64,000 bases of DNA, taken from positions 18,851 to 82,850 of the forward strand of contig JAGBGK010000058.1 in the NCBI GenBank assembly GCA_017936005.1. The letters are read 5' to 3'. Numbering within the stretch: the first letter of the stretch is position 1; the number at the start of each line of letters is the position of its first letter. This stretch comes from Tidjanibacter sp. (lineage in GTDB: Bacteria > Bacteroidota > Bacteroidia > Bacteroidales > Rikenellaceae). The position numbers were made by a program, and so were the translations under genes. The notes beneath the pieces are model-generated. The model saw only the letters and a list, made by a program, of their open reading frames with translations. It was not told the origin of the DNA and searched no databases. Positions 7,854-17,581 of the stretch are shown here, one piece after another.

Positions 7854-8050
7854 ACGGGTATCTTTTTTAATACCCGTGAGGTTTTACATACCCTTCAGTC
7901 CTTCGGACAGCTCCCCTAACTTAGTGGAGCAGTTTTTTGCGGGTATCTTTTTTAATACCCGAGCCTTCCGACTCCTTTTTTTGTATTTTTCTGCCCCCCC
8001 AAGAGTTTGGAGTGTCCCCGCTTTCTTCACGGGTATCTTTTTTAATACCT
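7854..8050. repeat. Three GGGTAT/ATACCC hairpins plus a second stem-loop
   Basis: Near-identical hairpins lie at 7854-7877 (ACGGGTAT/ATACCCGT), 7940-7961 and 8030-8050, each with the same loop CTTTTTTA and about 90 bp apart. Between the first two is another structure: GTCC-TTC-GGAC (7899-7909) followed by an almost perfect 10-bp stem (7910-7919 with 7921-7930) and a T-run on the plus strand. These account for most of the 308-bp gap between parE and the acyltransferase gene; no reading frame is supported there. The third copy begins 8 nt beyond the acyltransferase stop, so it could act in 3'-end formation. Confidence 0.75.
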
Positions 8051-8058
8051 ATGCCCGT

Positions 8059-8802
8059 CTATGCCTTTTGGCTTTGAATATCCTCGAAGTTCTCCGCCGT
8101 CAGGGCCTGTACGTGTTGTGCAAGCTCCCTTGCCGAGGCGAATTGTTGCACCTGTTCGGCTTCAATGGGTGGCAAGATGCGTAGGGTGAGGGTGCGTGTT
8201 GCGGCTCCTTGCTTGGTCAGCAGCCCTCGCGTGCCCACAATCACACACGGGACAATGCCCACATTGTTTGCTCGTGCCAACTTGAAGGCTCCATCCTTAA
8301 ACAAGTGCACCTTGTTGTCCTTGCTGCGGGTACCCTCGGGGAAGATTACCACGCTTGTGCCTCCTTGCAAATGTTTCGTGCCCTCGTCCATCACACACGT
8401 CGCTGCGCTTGCCGTTCCTCGGCGGATGACAATATCGTCTCTCAAACCGAGTATCCAACCGATGGCCGGAATCTTCCTCACCTCAATCTTCGACACAAAA
8501 TTGAACCCCCTGTTGTTGGGAATGAAGAACATCAGTGGGATGTCGAAGAAGGATTGGTGGTTGGCGGTGATGACGTATGGCTTGCCCTCTGTGAGATTCT
8601 CTTTGCCCTCCACCTTCACCCTCCACATTGGGCAGGTCAGATAGACAACCCTTGCCACAAGGTATGAGGTGCGGAGTGTAAGGGTGCGCTCTTTGTGTCC
8701 CAAGAGAATGTCGATTAGGGCTGTGATGCCCAATAGGACCAACGAGAAGGTGGCCCAGAGGACTATCCACAGTAGGAAAATTATGGTTACTATCAATCTC
8801 AT
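8059..8802 (-). CDS. 1-acyl-sn-glycerol-3-phosphate acyltransferase (PlsC family)
   Basis: A membrane-bound acyltransferase that would acylate lysophosphatidic acid to phosphatidic acid. The acceptor motif NHQSFFD (HX4D) and the FPEGTRS motif that binds the phosphate head group are both present, after an N-terminal hydrophobic segment and a second short one. The start at ATG 8802 is preferred: upstream in-frame sequence lacks a hydrophobic or family-like segment and the putative -7 element lies at 8883-8890. The resulting 247 residues are typical. It is the first gene of the minus-strand run toward parE and is divergent from fabD, another lipid gene, across about 195 bp. Confidence 0.88.
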   Translation of the reverse strand: MRLIVTIIFLLWIVLWATFSLVLLGITALIDILLGHKERTLTLRTSYLVARVVYLTCPMWRVKVEGKENLTEGKPYVITANHQSFFDIPLMFFIPNNRGFNFVSKIEVRKIPAIGWILGLRDDIVIRRGTASAATCVMDEGTKHLQGGTSVVIFPEGTRSKDNKVHLFKDGAFKLARANNVGIVPCVIVGTRGLLTKQGAATRTLTLRILPPIEAEQVQQFASARELAQHVQALTAENFEDIQSQKA

Positions 8803-8882
8803 ATATCTTTTCGTTTCTTTCGATTGGTTTGAGAGTGTGGGAGTTGTGTGAATGAGGGGACAACATCCCAATTTACAACCCA

Positions 8883-8890
8883 CAAAGGTA
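8883..8890 (-). promoter_or_regulatory. Putative promoter (-7 element) of the acyltransferase gene
   Basis: On the minus strand the octamer reads TACCTTTG, a match to the Bacteroidota -7 consensus TAnnTTTG. No clear -33 TTTG is seen. It would give a leader of roughly 75 nt. Confidence 0.4.
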
Positions 8891-8962
8891 GGTACTTTTT
8901 TGCGTTTTACCTATTTTTAATAGGGAAAGTTATTAACAATTCACCATTCTCAACTTTTTGTG

Positions 8963-8970
8963 TATATTTG
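8963..8970 (+). promoter_or_regulatory. Putative promoter (-7 element) of fabD
   Basis: TATATTTG matches the TAnnTTTG consensus and lies 26 nt before the fabD start codon. A distinct -33 TTTG is not apparent. Confidence 0.5.
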
Positions 8971-8996
8971 TCCTGCAAACAAAACAAAAAAGAGAT

Positions 8997-9851
8997 ATGA
9001 AAGCATACGTTTTCCCCGGTCAGGGAGCGCAATTTAGTGGTATGGGCAAGGATTTGTATGAGAGCAGTCCTGCCGCCCGAGAGTTGTTTGAGAGGGCCGA
9101 TGAGGTGCTCGGATTCGGGTTGAGTAGAATTATGTTTGAGGGTACCGACGAGGAGTTGCGTCAGACGAAGGTTACACAACCGGCTGTCTTTCTACACTCG
9201 GTGGCTTCGGTGGCTGCGCTTGGCGAGGAGTTCAAGCCAGATATGGTTGCGGGCCACTCGCTGGGTGAGTTTAGTGCATTGGTGGCAGCGGGAGCCCTCG
9301 ACTTCGAGTCGGGCCTGCGCTTGGTCTATGCTCGTGCGCTGGCGATGCAGAAGGCGTGCGAGGAGGTACCATCCACTATGGCCGCCGTTTTGGGTCTTTC
9401 GGACGAGGTTGTGGAGAGTGTCTGTGAGGGCATAGAGGGTGTGGTTGCTGCCAACTACAATTGCCCCGGACAGATTGTCATTTCGGGTACCCGTGAGGCT
9501 GTGGGTGAGGCTTGTGTGAAACTCAAAGAGGTAGGGGCAAAGAGGGCTTTGCCGTTGGCTGTCGGAGGTGGTTTTCACTCGCCCTGTATGGCCTCCGCAA
9601 AGGAGGAGTTGCAGAGGGCTATTGAGCAGACCGTTTTCGCTACTCCGCGCTGCCCGATTTACCAAAATGTGGACGCAAAACCACACACCTCTCCCGAACA
9701 AATAAAGACCAATCTTACAGCCCAACTGACCTCGCCTGTGAGGTGGACACAGAGCGTGCAAAATATGGCCACCGACGGGGCTGTGGAATTTGTCGAGTTG
9801 GGTCCCGGAAAAGTCCTCACGGGACTCGTTGGAAAGATTGTAGGAAAGTAA
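8997..9851 (+). CDS. fabD: Malonyl-CoA:ACP transacylase
   Basis: Transfers malonyl groups from CoA to acyl carrier protein, supplying fatty acid elongation in the cytoplasm. It starts with the family signature FPGQGAQFSGMG, has the nucleophile motif GHSLGE with Ser88, and GGFHSP with His194. Its 284 residues are normal. The start is ATG 8997; an upstream in-frame GTG would place 13 residues across the promoter and is rejected. A gap of 21 nt to the next gene suggests co-transcription with the peptidase, although the two are functionally unrelated. Confidence 0.96.
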   Translation: MKAYVFPGQGAQFSGMGKDLYESSPAARELFERADEVLGFGLSRIMFEGTDEELRQTKVTQPAVFLHSVASVAALGEEFKPDMVAGHSLGEFSALVAAGALDFESGLRLVYARALAMQKACEEVPSTMAAVLGLSDEVVESVCEGIEGVVAANYNCPGQIVISGTREAVGEACVKLKEVGAKRALPLAVGGGFHSPCMASAKEELQRAIEQTVFATPRCPIYQNVDAKPHTSPEQIKTNLTAQLTSPVRWTQSVQNMATDGAVEFVELGPGKVLTGLVGKIVGK

Positions 9852-9872
9852 ACGAATTAAACCCATAATAGA

Positions 9873-12011
9873 ATGAAAACCAAATCGTTAGTTTTTGCAA
9901 TCGCAACGCTTGCGCTTATGACAACATCGTGTAAAGAGAAGGCCATAGAGATGGCTGAGAACCCCCTTCTTTCGGAGTGGAATACACCCTTCGGAGTGCC
10001 CCCGTTTGACCAGATTGAGGTGGCTCACTACGAGCCTGCATTTAAGGCTGCAATGGCGCTCCACGAGGAGGAGATTGAGGCCATTGTGAACAACTCCGAG
10101 AAGCCCACTTTTGAGAATACCATTTTGGCTCTTGACAATGCCGGTGAACTGCTCGGTAGGGTGTCGAATACATTCTTCCTTGTGGCCTCTGCCGACACCA
10201 ACGACGAGATGCAGAAAGTGGAGGCAGAAATCAGTCCTAAACTCTCGGCCCACAGCGACAAGATTATGATGAATGACGCCCTCTTTGAGCGTGTGAAAAA
10301 GGTCTATGAGGGACGTGCAAAAGCTGGTCTTGATGAGTTGCAGATGCGTCTTACGGAGCAGACCTACAAGGACTTTGTCCGCTCGGGAGCAAACCTCTCC
10401 AAGGAGGATAAAAAGGAGCTGGCAAAAATCAACGAGGAGCTTTCGTTGGCAACCGTTGAATATGCTCGCAACTTGTTGGCAGCCAGCGCAGATTTTGAGA
10501 TGGTTTTGGAGAGCTCCGAGGAACTTAATGGTCTTCCCACCTCGGTGCGTAATGCAGCAAGAGAGGCTGCCGAGGAGGCAGGCTACAAGGGTAAATACCT
10601 CTTCACATTGAGCAAACCGAGTATGCTTCCGTTCCTTACCTATTCGAAGAATAGAGAGTTGCGCCAGAAGCTCTATGAGGGTTATCTGAACAAGGGTAAT
10701 CTCGGTGACAAGAACGACAATAAGGAGGTTATTAATACCATAATTAAACTGCGCACGCGCAAGGCAAATCTGCTCGGTGTTGCCTCCCACGCACACTTCG
10801 TGTTGGACAATGTGATGGCCAAAACTCCGGAGAATGTCTATGCACTCTTGGAGGAGATCTGGGAGCCTGCACTCTCTACCGCAAAGGAGGAATTGGAGGA
10901 GATGAAAAAGATTGCCCGCAGGGATTTCAACCCCGACGAATTTGCATCGTGGGATTGGTGGTACTATGCCGAGAAGGTGCGTAGCAAGAAATACAACCTC
11001 GATGAGCAGGCCCTGCGTCCCTACTTCTCGTTGGAGAACGTAAGGCTCGGAATCTTTGGCCTTTGCAATCGTCTCTATGGTATTACGTTCAGCCCTGTGA
11101 AGGTGCCCGTTTACAACAAAGAGTGTACCGCCTATCAAGTGTTGGAGGCCGATGGCACCACTCTGGGTGTTGTGATTTTCGACTTCTTCCCACGCCCCGG
11201 CAAGTCGTTTGGTGCTTGGTGTGGTGGCTATGTGGATATGGCCATCAAGGATGGCAAGAGGGTGAATCCCGTGGTTACGGTGGTGTGCAACTTCACTCGC
11301 CCCTCGGGTAGCACCCCCGCGCTGCTCACCATTGACGAGACGGAGACCTTCTTCCACGAGTTTGGACACGCACTCCACTCGCTCTTTGCACAAGTACCCT
11401 ACAAAGGTCTCCTCGGTGTGGAGCGTGATTTTGTGGAGCTTCCCAGCCAGATTATGGAGAATTGGGCAATGGAGCCCGAGGTGCTCAAAACCTATGCAGT
11501 GCACCACCAGACCGGAGCAGTTATCCCCAACCACCTCATTAAACGACTCCAAAAGAGTGACAAGTTCAATCAGGGCTTTATGACCACCGAGTTGTTGGCT
11601 GCGTCGCTCAGCGATATGGACATCCACACCCGCACCTCCACCGAGCCTCTGGATGTGAATGCCTTTGAGCGTGAGGTGCTTAACGAAAAGCGTGGTTTGA
11701 TTGAGCAGATTGCTCCCCGCTACCGCTATCCCTATTTCTCGCACATCTTCGATGGTGGTTACTCGGCAGGCTATTATAGCTACACTTGGGCCGAGGTGCT
11801 CGACAAGGATGCCTATCAGGCCTTTGTGGAGACCGGTAACCTCTTCGACCGCAAGACCGCACAGCGTTTCCGTAAGTTGCTCGAAGCGGGCGGTACGAAG
11901 GATGGTATGACTCTCTATAAGGAGTTCCGTGGTGCCGAGCCCAGCCGTGTACCTTTGATGGTGGCCCGTGGCTTTATGGAGCCTCCCACCGAAGAGAACG
12001 TGGCAGAGTAA
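9873..12011 (+). CDS. M3-family metallopeptidase, lipoprotein (peptidyl-dipeptidase Dcp type)
   Basis: A zinc peptidase of the thimet oligopeptidase/Dcp family. HEFGH (residues 495-499) gives the zinc-binding histidines and catalytic glutamate, preceded by the typical FxDFFPRPGKSxGAW region. An N-terminal signal with lipobox MTTSC puts the lipid-anchored cysteine at about residue 20, so it should act in the periplasm or outer membrane on oligopeptides. Its 712 residues fit Dcp/OpdA-like enzymes. It is followed by a good terminator and ends the fabD transcription unit. Whether it is a strict dipeptidyl carboxypeptidase cannot be judged from sequence. Confidence 0.9.
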   Translation: MKTKSLVFAIATLALMTTSCKEKAIEMAENPLLSEWNTPFGVPPFDQIEVAHYEPAFKAAMALHEEEIEAIVNNSEKPTFENTILALDNAGELLGRVSNTFFLVASADTNDEMQKVEAEISPKLSAHSDKIMMNDALFERVKKVYEGRAKAGLDELQMRLTEQTYKDFVRSGANLSKEDKKELAKINEELSLATVEYARNLLAASADFEMVLESSEELNGLPTSVRNAAREAAEEAGYKGKYLFTLSKPSMLPFLTYSKNRELRQKLYEGYLNKGNLGDKNDNKEVINTIIKLRTRKANLLGVASHAHFVLDNVMAKTPENVYALLEEIWEPALSTAKEELEEMKKIARRDFNPDEFASWDWWYYAEKVRSKKYNLDEQALRPYFSLENVRLGIFGLCNRLYGITFSPVKVPVYNKECTAYQVLEADGTTLGVVIFDFFPRPGKSFGAWCGGYVDMAIKDGKRVNPVVTVVCNFTRPSGSTPALLTIDETETFFHEFGHALHSLFAQVPYKGLLGVERDFVELPSQIMENWAMEPEVLKTYAVHHQTGAVIPNHLIKRLQKSDKFNQGFMTTELLAASLSDMDIHTRTSTEPLDVNAFEREVLNEKRGLIEQIAPRYRYPYFSHIFDGGYSAGYYSYTWAEVLDKDAYQAFVETGNLFDRKTAQRFRKLLEAGGTKDGMTLYKEFRGAEPSRVPLMVARGFMEPPTEENVAE

Positions 12012-12038
12012 TTAGTGGCAGATGGTCAATACAATCAG

Positions 12039-12068
12039 GCCCTCATCCGTTTACGGTTGGGGGCTTTT
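12039..12068 (+). terminator. Rho-independent terminator after the M3 peptidase
   Basis: An 11-bp stem with one mismatch and one G-T pair (12039-12049 with 12054-12064), a TTTA loop and a following TTTT. It separates the fabD unit from the PUL. Confidence 0.8.
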
Positions 12069-12134
12069 GTGTGGAAAGAGGTGATATTGAGGGTATAAAA
12101 TAACATTTTTCTCAAACTGAGAAAAAAAAGACTA

Positions 12135-12172
12135 TTTGGTGGCATACCTTTAATTTATATTTGTTATATTTG
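12135..12172 (+). promoter_or_regulatory. PUL promoter
   Basis: TTTG at 12135-12138, then TATATTTG at 12156-12163 and again at 12165-12172. The first gives a 17-nt spacer and the second 26 nt, on either side of the usual 19-21. The region is very AT-rich and lies 47 nt before the first PUL start codon. No regulatory gene or clear operator is visible nearby. Confidence 0.6.
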
Positions 12173-12218
12173 TAGCCGACTAAAACTATCATAATTTCAA
12201 AAATTAATAACCTAAACA

Positions 12219-14423
12219 ATGAGAGGATTTACAAAATCACTGATTGGAAAACTATTGCCCCTCTTGGCAATGTTTGTCGTTGGTGGTGTTGGCCTTACTT
12301 CGTGCTCGCAAGAGGAGCAGGCGATGGACACATCGTTTGCACTCTACTATGCGGGACTTAACGAAATCAGCCCCGGCACCGACATTACTATCACTCCCAC
12401 TTATTACGGCACCAAGCCCACCGGCTTTGAGATTTTGGCTGTCGAACTCAATGGACTCCCATACCAGACGGAGTGCTTTGTGGTGGATGCAGAGAGTGGC
12501 GCATTTTCGTTGCAGAAGACCGCAGAGTTACCAACGGGTAAATATGTCGTTGGTGTGGCGTGTGTGTCGGATGGCGTGAGGTTTGAATACCCGGAGGCCA
12601 TCACTATCAATATGCTTAAACCCATACCCGATGGTATCTTTGTGGAGCCTAACGACCTGCGTGTGGAGTGGGGCGATGTGGTGGAGACATCGGAGGAAAA
12701 ACCTCTTCCCACCGCACAGATCACCACCGATGGCAACCGTCACGTAGAAATCAAAAAGTATGCTATCGCCAATGTCTATCACAATGGCGAGTTGAACAAC
12801 GACTGCAAGGAGTGGTTTGAGGTACACCCCACCCAGGGCGTGTTCTCCATTGTGGAGAATAATGCAGCCATCGAGCCGGGTGTCTATACCTTCGATTTCA
12901 AACTCAACACCTACATTGTGGGCTCCGAGTCGGAGGATGGCATATTCCGCAACGCCCTGAGGGTTACGGTTACATCGGCTCCTATGGAGTTGACCTACAA
13001 TCCTGTAAGTATGTTGGTGGAGGTGGGTTATGCCGGCAAGTCGGCCAAACCTGCGCTGAAAGGCTCGAAGGACGACCTTGTATATACACTCAAAGGCGTG
13101 TCGCCCGACAACACTATCGGTATCACCGTTGACGATGCTACGGGTGTGATTCGCTTCCCCGAAAATAACAACATCAAGGAAGGCGACCAATTTGTGGTGA
13201 GCGTTACGGCTACCAACGCCTATGGTACCAAAGATTTCGATAATGTTTTCACCTTCAACGTAACATCCTTTATCTTCCCCATCGAGAAGGTTGTCTATGA
13301 TGATGTTGCAGAGGTTATCTCGGGTGTGTCGATTAATAATCCCGTGAAGGAGGTCGTCGGCAGCGAGGTTACATTCTCGTTGGTTGATGTGCCCGCAGGC
13401 TTGGAGGCACTATCCATCGACCCCGCAACGGGTGTGGTTAGTTGCAAGAAGGGTGTTGAACTCCCCGTTGGCGAACACATCATCAAGGTTAATGCTCGTA
13501 ATATTAAGGGCGATTTGACCACGTCGTTCAAAATCAAAGTGGTGCCTAACCCATTTAGGTTCACCTATGTAGAGTGGGGTAATAACCTCGGTTTGGAGCC
13601 TATTGAGGACTTTGGTGCACAGTTCCGTATGAGGGCCGGCGATGCCGACTTGGTGGTGCCCATCGTTAAGAGCGACCTGCCCGAGGGCCAGCCCGTAACT
13701 TTCAAGCTTGTGAATAAGACCAGCGTTTCAAGTGCAAAGATGAACGCTACTATTGATAAGGCAACCGGTGCGCTGACCATTAAGGCAGCCGAGAATAAGG
13801 ATGCACAACACCGTGTACACGTTGCCATTTTGGAGGTAACCTGCGGTGGCGATTCGGAGGCAGCAGTCACACGACTCTTCCCATTGTTTGTTGACCAGGC
13901 AGGTCCCCGCAACGGCTACATTGTTCAGTACACTCCCTTTGCCGTGAGGGTTAACCCCAAGAAGGGTGGTAGGAGTGTGAGCCCCACCTACTCGCTTGCA
14001 GATGGTAGTGAGGCCAACCAATTCACAATGGACTATCGCCGCAACTTCGACTTCTACAAACTCGGAGGCCCCGAGGAGCACGTTGAGGGTAGGCTGTCGA
14101 GCAGCACTTTCCTCTACTGCGTGTGGAGCCGATTCTTTGCCGCTGTTGGTAAGTCGGTCAACACGGGAGCTTGTGGCCCGATGTCATATTATGGCGACAA
14201 GAATGGCGAAAATGGCCGTCTGGGTATGGTCGGTGCCTACGTTGAGCCAGGAACATTGCAGGTGGTTGTCAATGGTGAAAAGTTCGTTGACGACTACGGC
14301 TATGGCCACGGTGTTGTTATTGCTCAGATGCAATGTAATGTGAACAACATCGACCCCGTGAATGGTGGTGGCAAGGATCTTTTCCCCATAATCATCTGGC
14401 TCGATCCCTCCTACAATAAATAG
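12219..14423 (+). CDS. PUL surface lipoprotein, putative glycan-binding protein
   Basis: First gene of the PUL operon. An N-terminal signal with lipobox LTSC (lipid Cys about residue 29) is followed by several Ig/cadherin-like beta repeats, seen as recurring patterns of the form ITIDxATGVxxxxxN (for example near residues 305-325 and 400-420). The last about 270 residues, starting near TYVEWGNNLGL, form a module shared with the second lipoprotein of this locus (19354-21702): TYV-WGNNLGL, SD-EG, NGY, TPFA-R-NPK-GG and YRR-F occur in the same order. Position beside susCD suggests a cell-surface glycan-binding protein of SusE/SusF type by role, not by homology. No catalytic motif is seen. It is 734 residues long; susC follows after 26 nt. 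Confidence 0.75.
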   Translation: MRGFTKSLIGKLLPLLAMFVVGGVGLTSCSQEEQAMDTSFALYYAGLNEISPGTDITITPTYYGTKPTGFEILAVELNGLPYQTECFVVDAESGAFSLQKTAELPTGKYVVGVACVSDGVRFEYPEAITINMLKPIPDGIFVEPNDLRVEWGDVVETSEEKPLPTAQITTDGNRHVEIKKYAIANVYHNGELNNDCKEWFEVHPTQGVFSIVENNAAIEPGVYTFDFKLNTYIVGSESEDGIFRNALRVTVTSAPMELTYNPVSMLVEVGYAGKSAKPALKGSKDDLVYTLKGVSPDNTIGITVDDATGVIRFPENNNIKEGDQFVVSVTATNAYGTKDFDNVFTFNVTSFIFPIEKVVYDDVAEVISGVSINNPVKEVVGSEVTFSLVDVPAGLEALSIDPATGVVSCKKGVELPVGEHIIKVNARNIKGDLTTSFKIKVVPNPFRFTYVEWGNNLGLEPIEDFGAQFRMRAGDADLVVPIVKSDLPEGQPVTFKLVNKTSVSSAKMNATIDKATGALTIKAAENKDAQHRVHVAILEVTCGGDSEAAVTRLFPLFVDQAGPRNGYIVQYTPFAVRVNPKKGGRSVSPTYSLADGSEANQFTMDYRRNFDFYKLGGPEEHVEGRLSSSTFLYCVWSRFFAAVGKSVNTGACGPMSYYGDKNGENGRLGMVGAYVEPGTLQVVVNGEKFVDDYGYGHGVVIAQMQCNVNNIDPVNGGGKDLFPIIIWLDPSYNK

Positions 14424-14449
14424 TGTGAAAACAATACTATAACAGATAT

Positions 14450-17400
14450 ATGAAAAATATCGCTTCAATGATAAGGACAACGGCTGCGGCAATCTGTGCG
14501 GTGCTCCTCTCCACGGGAGCCTTTGCCCAGCAGAACATCACCGTCAAGGGTGTGGTCTATGGAGAGAATAAGGAACCGCTTATCGGTGCGAGTGTGGTGG
14601 TGGACGGCACTACCAATGGTACCATAACCGATGTGATGGGTCAGTACTCAATCAAGGCCCCCAAGAACGGAGTGTTGGTGTTTGACTACCTCGGCTACAC
14701 CACCCACAAGGAGAGTGTGGCAGGTAGGAACAATGTGGATGTAACGCTCAAAGGCGAGACCGTGTTGGACGAAATTGTGGTTGTGGGCTATGCTACAATG
14801 AAACGTTCGGACCTCACCGGCTCTGTTTCGTCGGTTAGCTCAAAGAGTATTGAGAGTTTCAAAACCGGCTCGGTTGTGGAGGCACTCGGTGGCCAAATTG
14901 CAGGTGTAAACATCACCTCCACCGATGGTACCCCCGGTGCTTCGCAGGAGATTAAGATTCGTGGTGTCGGTACGGTTACGGGCGACTCTTCGCCTCTCTA
15001 CATCGTGGATGGCTTTGAGGTGTCGGACATCTCCTATCTGGCCAACCAGGACATCAAGTCGGTTGACGTGCTGAAAGATGCGTCGGCGTCGGCTATCTAT
15101 GGTGCAAGGGCTGCCAATGGTGTGATTCTCATCACCACCAAGGAGGGCCGCGAGGGACAAACCGAGATTTCCTACAATGGCTCCACTAGTTTCCGTGCTC
15201 TGTCCAAACACCTCGACGTGTTGAATACTTACGATTTCGTTAAACTCCAAATGGAGCTTAACCCCACCCGTTATGGTCAACGCTACTATCAGTCGGGTAA
15301 CGACAATGAAGGTGTTCCATATAGATTCCAATCGCTCGAAGACTATCGTAACGAGCCGGGTGTGGATTGGCAGAACGAGGCGTTCCGCAACACCTGGTCG
15401 CAGAACCATGATGTGAGCATCATTGGTGGCGATAAGGATACCAAATACACCGCCTCTTTCTCTCACTTCGACGAGGACGGTCTGTTCCAGGCCAACACCT
15501 TCGCCAAAAACTCTGCCCGTTTGAGGTTTACACAGCAGATTTATAAGTGGCTGAGGATGGATGCTTCGGTTAACTATACCAACAGCCTCACCACAGGTGT
15601 AGGTACGGGCGGTGGTACGTTGAGTAACATCATCCAGTATCGCCCCACGGGTGGTCTGTTTGTGTCGGACTACCAACTCCGCTACAACACTGTGGACCCC
15701 ACACTCGAAGAGGTGGGACTCTCCAATAGCAACTACTTCAACCCCATTCTCAACTCCGAGAAGGTGGACCAGAGTAAGAAAATAGACCAGTGGATTGGTA
15801 ACGCTTCGATGAATGTGCAGTTGGCCAAAGGTTTGACCTTCAAGTCGGCCTTCTCCTACAACGAGGCTTTCCGTAGGGACGACGTGTTTTACAGGGAGGG
15901 TAGTAATATGGCCCACCGTACCTCAGGCCCTTATGGTAGTTCCAAGACACAGCGACAGCTCCGTTGGAGCAACAACAACGTGTTGACCTTCAAGAAAACC
16001 TATCTCCGCAGGCACGATGTACAACTCGTTTTGGGACACGAGGTGTCGTACAACCTTGTGGAGTTCCTCGAAGGCGAGGCGAGGGAATTCCCTCTCGATG
16101 ACCTCGGAGTGAACAACCTCGGTATGGGTGCTGTGCCAAGTTTGGTGAGGTCGGGTAAGAGCGACAACAAACGCCTTTCGTTCTTTGCTCGTGCATTCTA
16201 CGACTACAACGACCGCTATATGCTGACCGCCACCCTGCGTGCCGATGCATCCACGGTGTTCTCGGCAAACAATAAGTGGGGCGTGTTCCCATCGTTTGCA
16301 GCCGCGTGGAATATCACACAGGAGGACTTTATGGATAACACGAGGGATTGGCTCTCCAATTTGAAACTGCGTTTGGGCTGGGGTACGGTTGGTAACGACC
16401 GCATTAGCAACTATCTCTCGTTGGACCTCTACTCGGCAGATAAAATCGGTATGGGCTCCCAGCAGGTAACTGTGATGAAACCCGCGCAGTTGGCCAACGA
16501 AAACCTCCGTTGGGAGGGCTCCACAACCACCAACCTCGGTTTGGATGTGAGCCTCTATGGTGGCCGTGTGAATGTTGTGTTGGATGCTTTTGTAAAGGAC
16601 TCCAAGGACCTTCTTTTGGAGCAAGACCTTTCGTATGTTACAGGTTTTGGTAAACAGATGCAGAACATAGGTAAGATTCGCAATAAGGGTGTGGAGTTGA
16701 CGGTTAATACCGTGAATGTGAGCACCAAGGATTTCTATTGGTCCACCGACCTGAACGTGTCGTTCATCCGCAACACACTTGTTGCATTGCAGGATGGCTC
16801 GGACTACATCCTCTCCCGTTCGGGCTTCAACTCCAACTTCTCGAGCTATGACTACATAGCCAAGGTAGGTGAGCCTATTGGTAGTATGTATGGATATGTG
16901 TTCGATGGTATCTATCAGTATTCCGACTTCGACATCTATGCCGATGGTTCAATGCACCTCAAAGAGGGTGTGACGGATATCTCCGAGCACGCTGCCGAGG
17001 CGGTATATCCCGGTTATGTGAAATACAAAGACCTCGATGGCGATGGTGTCATCACCGTTAATGACCGTACCACCATTGGTAATGGTCAACCCGATTGGTT
17101 TGGTGGTATTACCAACACGTTCCGCTATCGTGATTTCGACCTTGGTATTCTGTTCCAATTCTCGGTGGGTGGCGACATCTACAACGCACAGAGGTTGTAT
17201 AGCACCCAAACGAGGCTCGAAATGCAGAATATGCTCGCCGAGGTTGCCGACCGTTGGACCGCAACTAACGCCTCCAATGAGGTGCCTGCCTCCAAAGGAT
17301 ATGTATCCTATGATGTCTATTCTCGATTTATCGAGGACGGCTCGTTCCTGAGGCTGAAAAATATCACCCTCGGTTATACTGTGCCAAAATATATTGTGGG

Positions 17401-17581
17401 CAAGTATCGCATCAGTAATCTGCGACTCTATGCTACGGCACAAAACCTCTTCTGTCTGACCAAATATAGTGGCTACGACCCAGAGGTTAGTATGAGGAGT
17501 AGCAACCTGATGCCGGCATTTGACTATGGTGCCTACCCCAAGAGCAAGGTTGTTACGTTTGGTGCAGAACTTAAATTCTAA
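14450..17581 (+). CDS. SusC/RagA-family TonB-dependent outer membrane transporter
   Basis: Outer membrane channel importing the oligosaccharide captured by SusD. It has a signal peptide (cleavage near residue 27), then a carboxypeptidase-regulatory-like beta domain (about 28-105) with the standard VxGVVYG...PLIGASVVV pattern, the TonB-box-like EIVVVGYA, a plug with VEALGGQIAGV, IKIRGVGT and LKDASASAIYGARAANGVI, and a long barrel ending in an aromatic strand. Its 1043 residues are normal for the family. The stop overlaps the susD start by one base (TAATG), implying translational coupling. Substrate is inferred only from the neighbouring PL12 and GH88 enzymes. Confidence 0.96.
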   Translation: MKNIASMIRTTAAAICAVLLSTGAFAQQNITVKGVVYGENKEPLIGASVVVDGTTNGTITDVMGQYSIKAPKNGVLVFDYLGYTTHKESVAGRNNVDVTLKGETVLDEIVVVGYATMKRSDLTGSVSSVSSKSIESFKTGSVVEALGGQIAGVNITSTDGTPGASQEIKIRGVGTVTGDSSPLYIVDGFEVSDISYLANQDIKSVDVLKDASASAIYGARAANGVILITTKEGREGQTEISYNGSTSFRALSKHLDVLNTYDFVKLQMELNPTRYGQRYYQSGNDNEGVPYRFQSLEDYRNEPGVDWQNEAFRNTWSQNHDVSIIGGDKDTKYTASFSHFDEDGLFQANTFAKNSARLRFTQQIYKWLRMDASVNYTNSLTTGVGTGGGTLSNIIQYRPTGGLFVSDYQLRYNTVDPTLEEVGLSNSNYFNPILNSEKVDQSKKIDQWIGNASMNVQLAKGLTFKSAFSYNEAFRRDDVFYREGSNMAHRTSGPYGSSKTQRQLRWSNNNVLTFKKTYLRRHDVQLVLGHEVSYNLVEFLEGEAREFPLDDLGVNNLGMGAVPSLVRSGKSDNKRLSFFARAFYDYNDRYMLTATLRADASTVFSANNKWGVFPSFAAAWNITQEDFMDNTRDWLSNLKLRLGWGTVGNDRISNYLSLDLYSADKIGMGSQQVTVMKPAQLANENLRWEGSTTTNLGLDVSLYGGRVNVVLDAFVKDSKDLLLEQDLSYVTGFGKQMQNIGKIRNKGVELTVNTVNVSTKDFYWSTDLNVSFIRNTLVALQDGSDYILSRSGFNSNFSSYDYIAKVGEPIGSMYGYVFDGIYQYSDFDIYADGSMHLKEGVTDISEHAAEAVYPGYVKYKDLDGDGVITVNDRTTIGNGQPDWFGGITNTFRYRDFDLGILFQFSVGGDIYNAQRLYSTQTRLEMQNMLAEVADRWTATNASNEVPASKGYVSYDVYSRFIEDGSFLRLKNITLGYTVPKYIVGKYRISNLRLYATAQNLFCLTKYSGYDPEVSMRSSNLMPAFDYGAYPKSKVVTFGAELKF

